This document shows, in pieces, positions 62,500-64,000 of a stretch of DNA of 64,000 bases; positions within the stretch are counted from its first letter, which is position 1; each line of letters starts with the position of its first letter. Location: positions 62,001 to 126,000 of the forward strand of contig JAEUUA010000002.1 of assembly GCA_016787755.1 (NCBI GenBank). Direction: 5' to 3'. The position numbers and the translations under genes are program-made. Under the pieces are notes generated by a model that worked only from the letters and a program-made list of their open reading frames with translations, ran no database searches and had not been told where the DNA came from. The DNA comes from Cyclobacteriaceae bacterium (GTDB lineage: Bacteria > Bacteroidota > Bacteroidia > Cytophagales > Cyclobacteriaceae).

Positions 62500-62774
62500 T
62501 GAGACGACAATCTTTCAAATAAGATGAATAAGTAAAATGGGGCTTAGCCCCATTTTTTAATATATAGGAAATCAACAATAGTTGATATTGGGAGTAATGC
62601 GCGGAAATAAGAGACTTGAATAAGAATTAACGATAGATATGAAAGGCAAGACTAGTGAGCTTAAGTTAATTGCCAAATATGTCAGCAAGACCAATAAGTT
62701 TAATGATTAAAGCACTTATGCACAATCCAAGTATGCCAACGGAACACAAATAAATTCGTTATCAATAGTTTACC
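62500..62774. other. Spacer after iorB
   Basis: It contains the terminator at 62534 and otherwise no convincing gene. A 23-codon reading at 62639-62710 (MKGKTSELKLIAKYVSK) is open but too short to support. Confidence 0.5.
62534..62558 (+). terminator. Intrinsic terminator after iorB
   Basis: AAAATGGGGC pairs perfectly with GCCCCATTTT around a TTA loop and runs into TTTTTT. It ends the iorAB unit. Confidence 0.9.
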
Positions 62775-64000
62775 ATGGGACGGAAAAAAACCAAAGAAGA
62801 GATTATTGCTGGATTTGAAGAAGTTCACAGAGACAGGTACGATTATTCTCTGGTTATGTATGTCAATATTGACACTAGAGTTAAAATCATTTGTAAAACC
62901 CATGGTGAATACGAACAGACACCCTACAAGCACTTAAAGGGCCGAGGATGCCCTGATTGTGGAATTTTCAAAGTCACCAATGCGCTGAGAAAAAGTAGCC
63001 AAGAAATTATTGGCGGATTTATAGGCGTTCATGGAGATAGGTACGACTATTCACTGGTTGAGTATTTCAATACTGACACGAAGGTTAAAATCATTTGTAA
63101 AATCCATGGTGAATTTGAACAAGCCCCATCAAATCATTTAAATGGCGCAGGGTGCCCTGAATGTGCAGGGAATATTAGATACGATAATATGAAAGTCATT
63201 TCAAAATTTAAAGAAGTACATGGAGATAGGTACGACTATTCACTGGTTGAGTATATCAATACAGATACCAAGGTTAAAATCATTTGTAAAATCCATGGTG
63301 AATTTGAACAAGCCTCATCAAGTCATCTAAAAGGCAGCGGGTGTCCAGAATGTGCAGGGAATATTAGATATGATGAAGAGCAAATCATTTCAAAATTCAC
63401 GGAAGTTCATGGAGATGGATACGATTATTCTTTGGTCGAGTATTTCAATAGAAACACGAAGGTTAAAATTATTTGCAAAATTCACGGAGTATTTGAGCAG
63501 ACACCATCAAGTCATTTAAAAGGCGCAGGGTGTCCGGAATGTGCAGGAAATATTAGATATGATCCTGAGAAAGTCATTTTCAAATTTAAGGAAGTTCATG
63601 GAGATAGATATGACTATTCTCTAGTTGAGTATATCAATATAGATAAGAGGGTTAAGATCATTTGTAAAATCCATGGTGAATTTGAACAGACCCCATATAA
63701 ACATTTAAGTGGTCGAGGGTGCTCAGATTGTGGCGGAAATATTAGATATGACAATGAGAAAATGATTACAAAATTTAAAGAAGTACATGGAGATAGATAC
63801 GATTATTCTCTGGTTGAATATTTCAATATAGATAAGAGGGTTAAGATCATTTGTAAAATCCATGGTGAATTTGAACAGACTCCATATAAACATTTAAGTG
63901 GTCGAGGGTGCTCAGATTGTGGCGGAAATATTAGATATGACAATGAGAAAATCATTACAAAATTTAAAGAAGTACATGCAGATAGATACGATTATTCAAG
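62775..64000 (+). CDS. Tandem zinc-binding repeat protein, 3' end beyond window
   Basis: At least 408 residues from the ATG at 62775, open to the window edge. It is made of units of 63 residues: KFKEVHGDRYDYSLVEY, then KVKIICKIHGEFEQ, HLKGAGCPEC and AGNIRYD. Each unit holds Cys, His, His and a CxxC pair, a likely zinc site of treble-clef or ribbon type. I recall this unit as the DUF723-like module of phage and mobile proteins, sometimes followed by a nuclease; that is from memory. Seven units begin in the window. No signal peptide. The nucleotide repeats are nearly identical, unlike any other gene here. Confidence 0.85.
   Translation, partial: MGRKKTKEEIIAGFEEVHRDRYDYSLVMYVNIDTRVKIICKTHGEYEQTPYKHLKGRGCPDCGIFKVTNALRKSSQEIIGGFIGVHGDRYDYSLVEYFNTDTKVKIICKIHGEFEQAPSNHLNGAGCPECAGNIRYDNMKVISKFKEVHGDRYDYSLVEYINTDTKVKIICKIHGEFEQASSSHLKGSGCPECAGNIRYDEEQIISKFTEVHGDGYDYSLVEYFNRNTKVKIICKIHGVFEQTPSSHLKGAGCPECAGNIRYDPEKVIFKFKEVHGDRYDYSLVEYINIDKRVKIICKIHGEFEQTPYKHLSGRGCSDCGGNIRYDNEKMITKFKEVHGDRYDYSLVEYFNIDKRVKIICKIHGEFEQTPYKHLSGRGCSDCGGNIRYDNEKIITKFKEVHADRYDYS
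62838..64000 (+). repeat. Tandem array of 189-bp coding repeats
   Basis: The word for RYDYS (tac/tat gay tat) recurs at 62838, 63042, 63231, 63420, 63609, 63798 and 63987. The first interval is 204 bp; the next five are exactly 189 bp. The units from 63549 and 63738 are almost identical, suggesting recent duplication. The array continues past the window. Confidence 0.93.

Noticed and set aside
62775..64000. CRISPR-like array because of regular 189-bp spacing
   Set aside because: There are no short identical repeats with unique spacers; the repeats are long, contiguous and in one open protein frame.

Overview
The window looks like chromosomal DNA of a Bacteroidota member, most likely of the Cytophagales type. 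The evidence is moderate GC content, weak Shine-Dalgarno signals, many TAnnTTTG-like -7 promoter elements close upstream of starts, signal peptides ending in AQ, many lipoproteins, a large single-chain IcmF-type mutase, and Bacteroidota-style rhamnose genes. I saw no rRNA, tRNA, CRISPR array or complete insertion sequence.

Layout. 1-13,230 is mostly housekeeping: a truncated secreted repeat protein, two RNA methyltransferases, typA, guaA, a LivJ/LpoA-like lipid- or periplasm-facing binding protein, hutI, apt and a Lon-N-domain protein. 13,390-14,890 holds two secreted paralogues. 14,943-18,356 is fused acyl-CoA mutase icmF. 20,194-27,391 is a tightly packed minus-strand operon: sulfite/nitrite reductase with a HEPN tail, SUMT, 5-aminolevulinate synthase, a HemC-HemD fusion, HemB and a Met8-type dehydrogenase/ferrochelatase. 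Together these could make siroheme from glycine and succinyl-CoA and supply the reductase, so the operon is a self-contained cofactor-plus-enzyme module built on the Shemin pathway, which is unusual for this phylum.

27,700-32,054 holds a sensor kinase with a STAS-like tail, small proteins and an AT-rich lipoprotein. 32,157-51,704 is a carbohydrate region: L-rhamnose kinase, isomerase, mutarotase, bifunctional aldolase/dehydrogenase and transporter; a Tat-exported TIM-barrel protein; a GH3 lipoprotein; a Nudix-type sugar regulator; a double esterase; a PHP lipoprotein; a DUF1080 protein; an FGE-like protein; a sugar dehydrogenase/cytochrome; and a serine hydrolase. A GntR regulator follows. 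52,909-62,499 holds a SET protein, a PiT transporter, small proteins, the helicase hrpB and an IorAB-type molybdenum hydroxylase. The window ends inside a gene made of exact 189-bp zinc-binding repeats.

The most unusual layer is short repeats that sit at gene ends and inside genes. A GxxExxY nuclease-like gene inside the rhamnose operon is bracketed by inverted CACnAAGG-type repeats, with a further solo copy two genes upstream in the operon. A GC-rich palindromic element occurs once between genes and twice in frame inside genes (icmF and hrpB). Other repeat families lie at 1,730, 17,835, 33,449 and 57,096. These could represent a nuclease-linked repeat family and protein-coding palindromic inserts that deserve genome-wide comparison.
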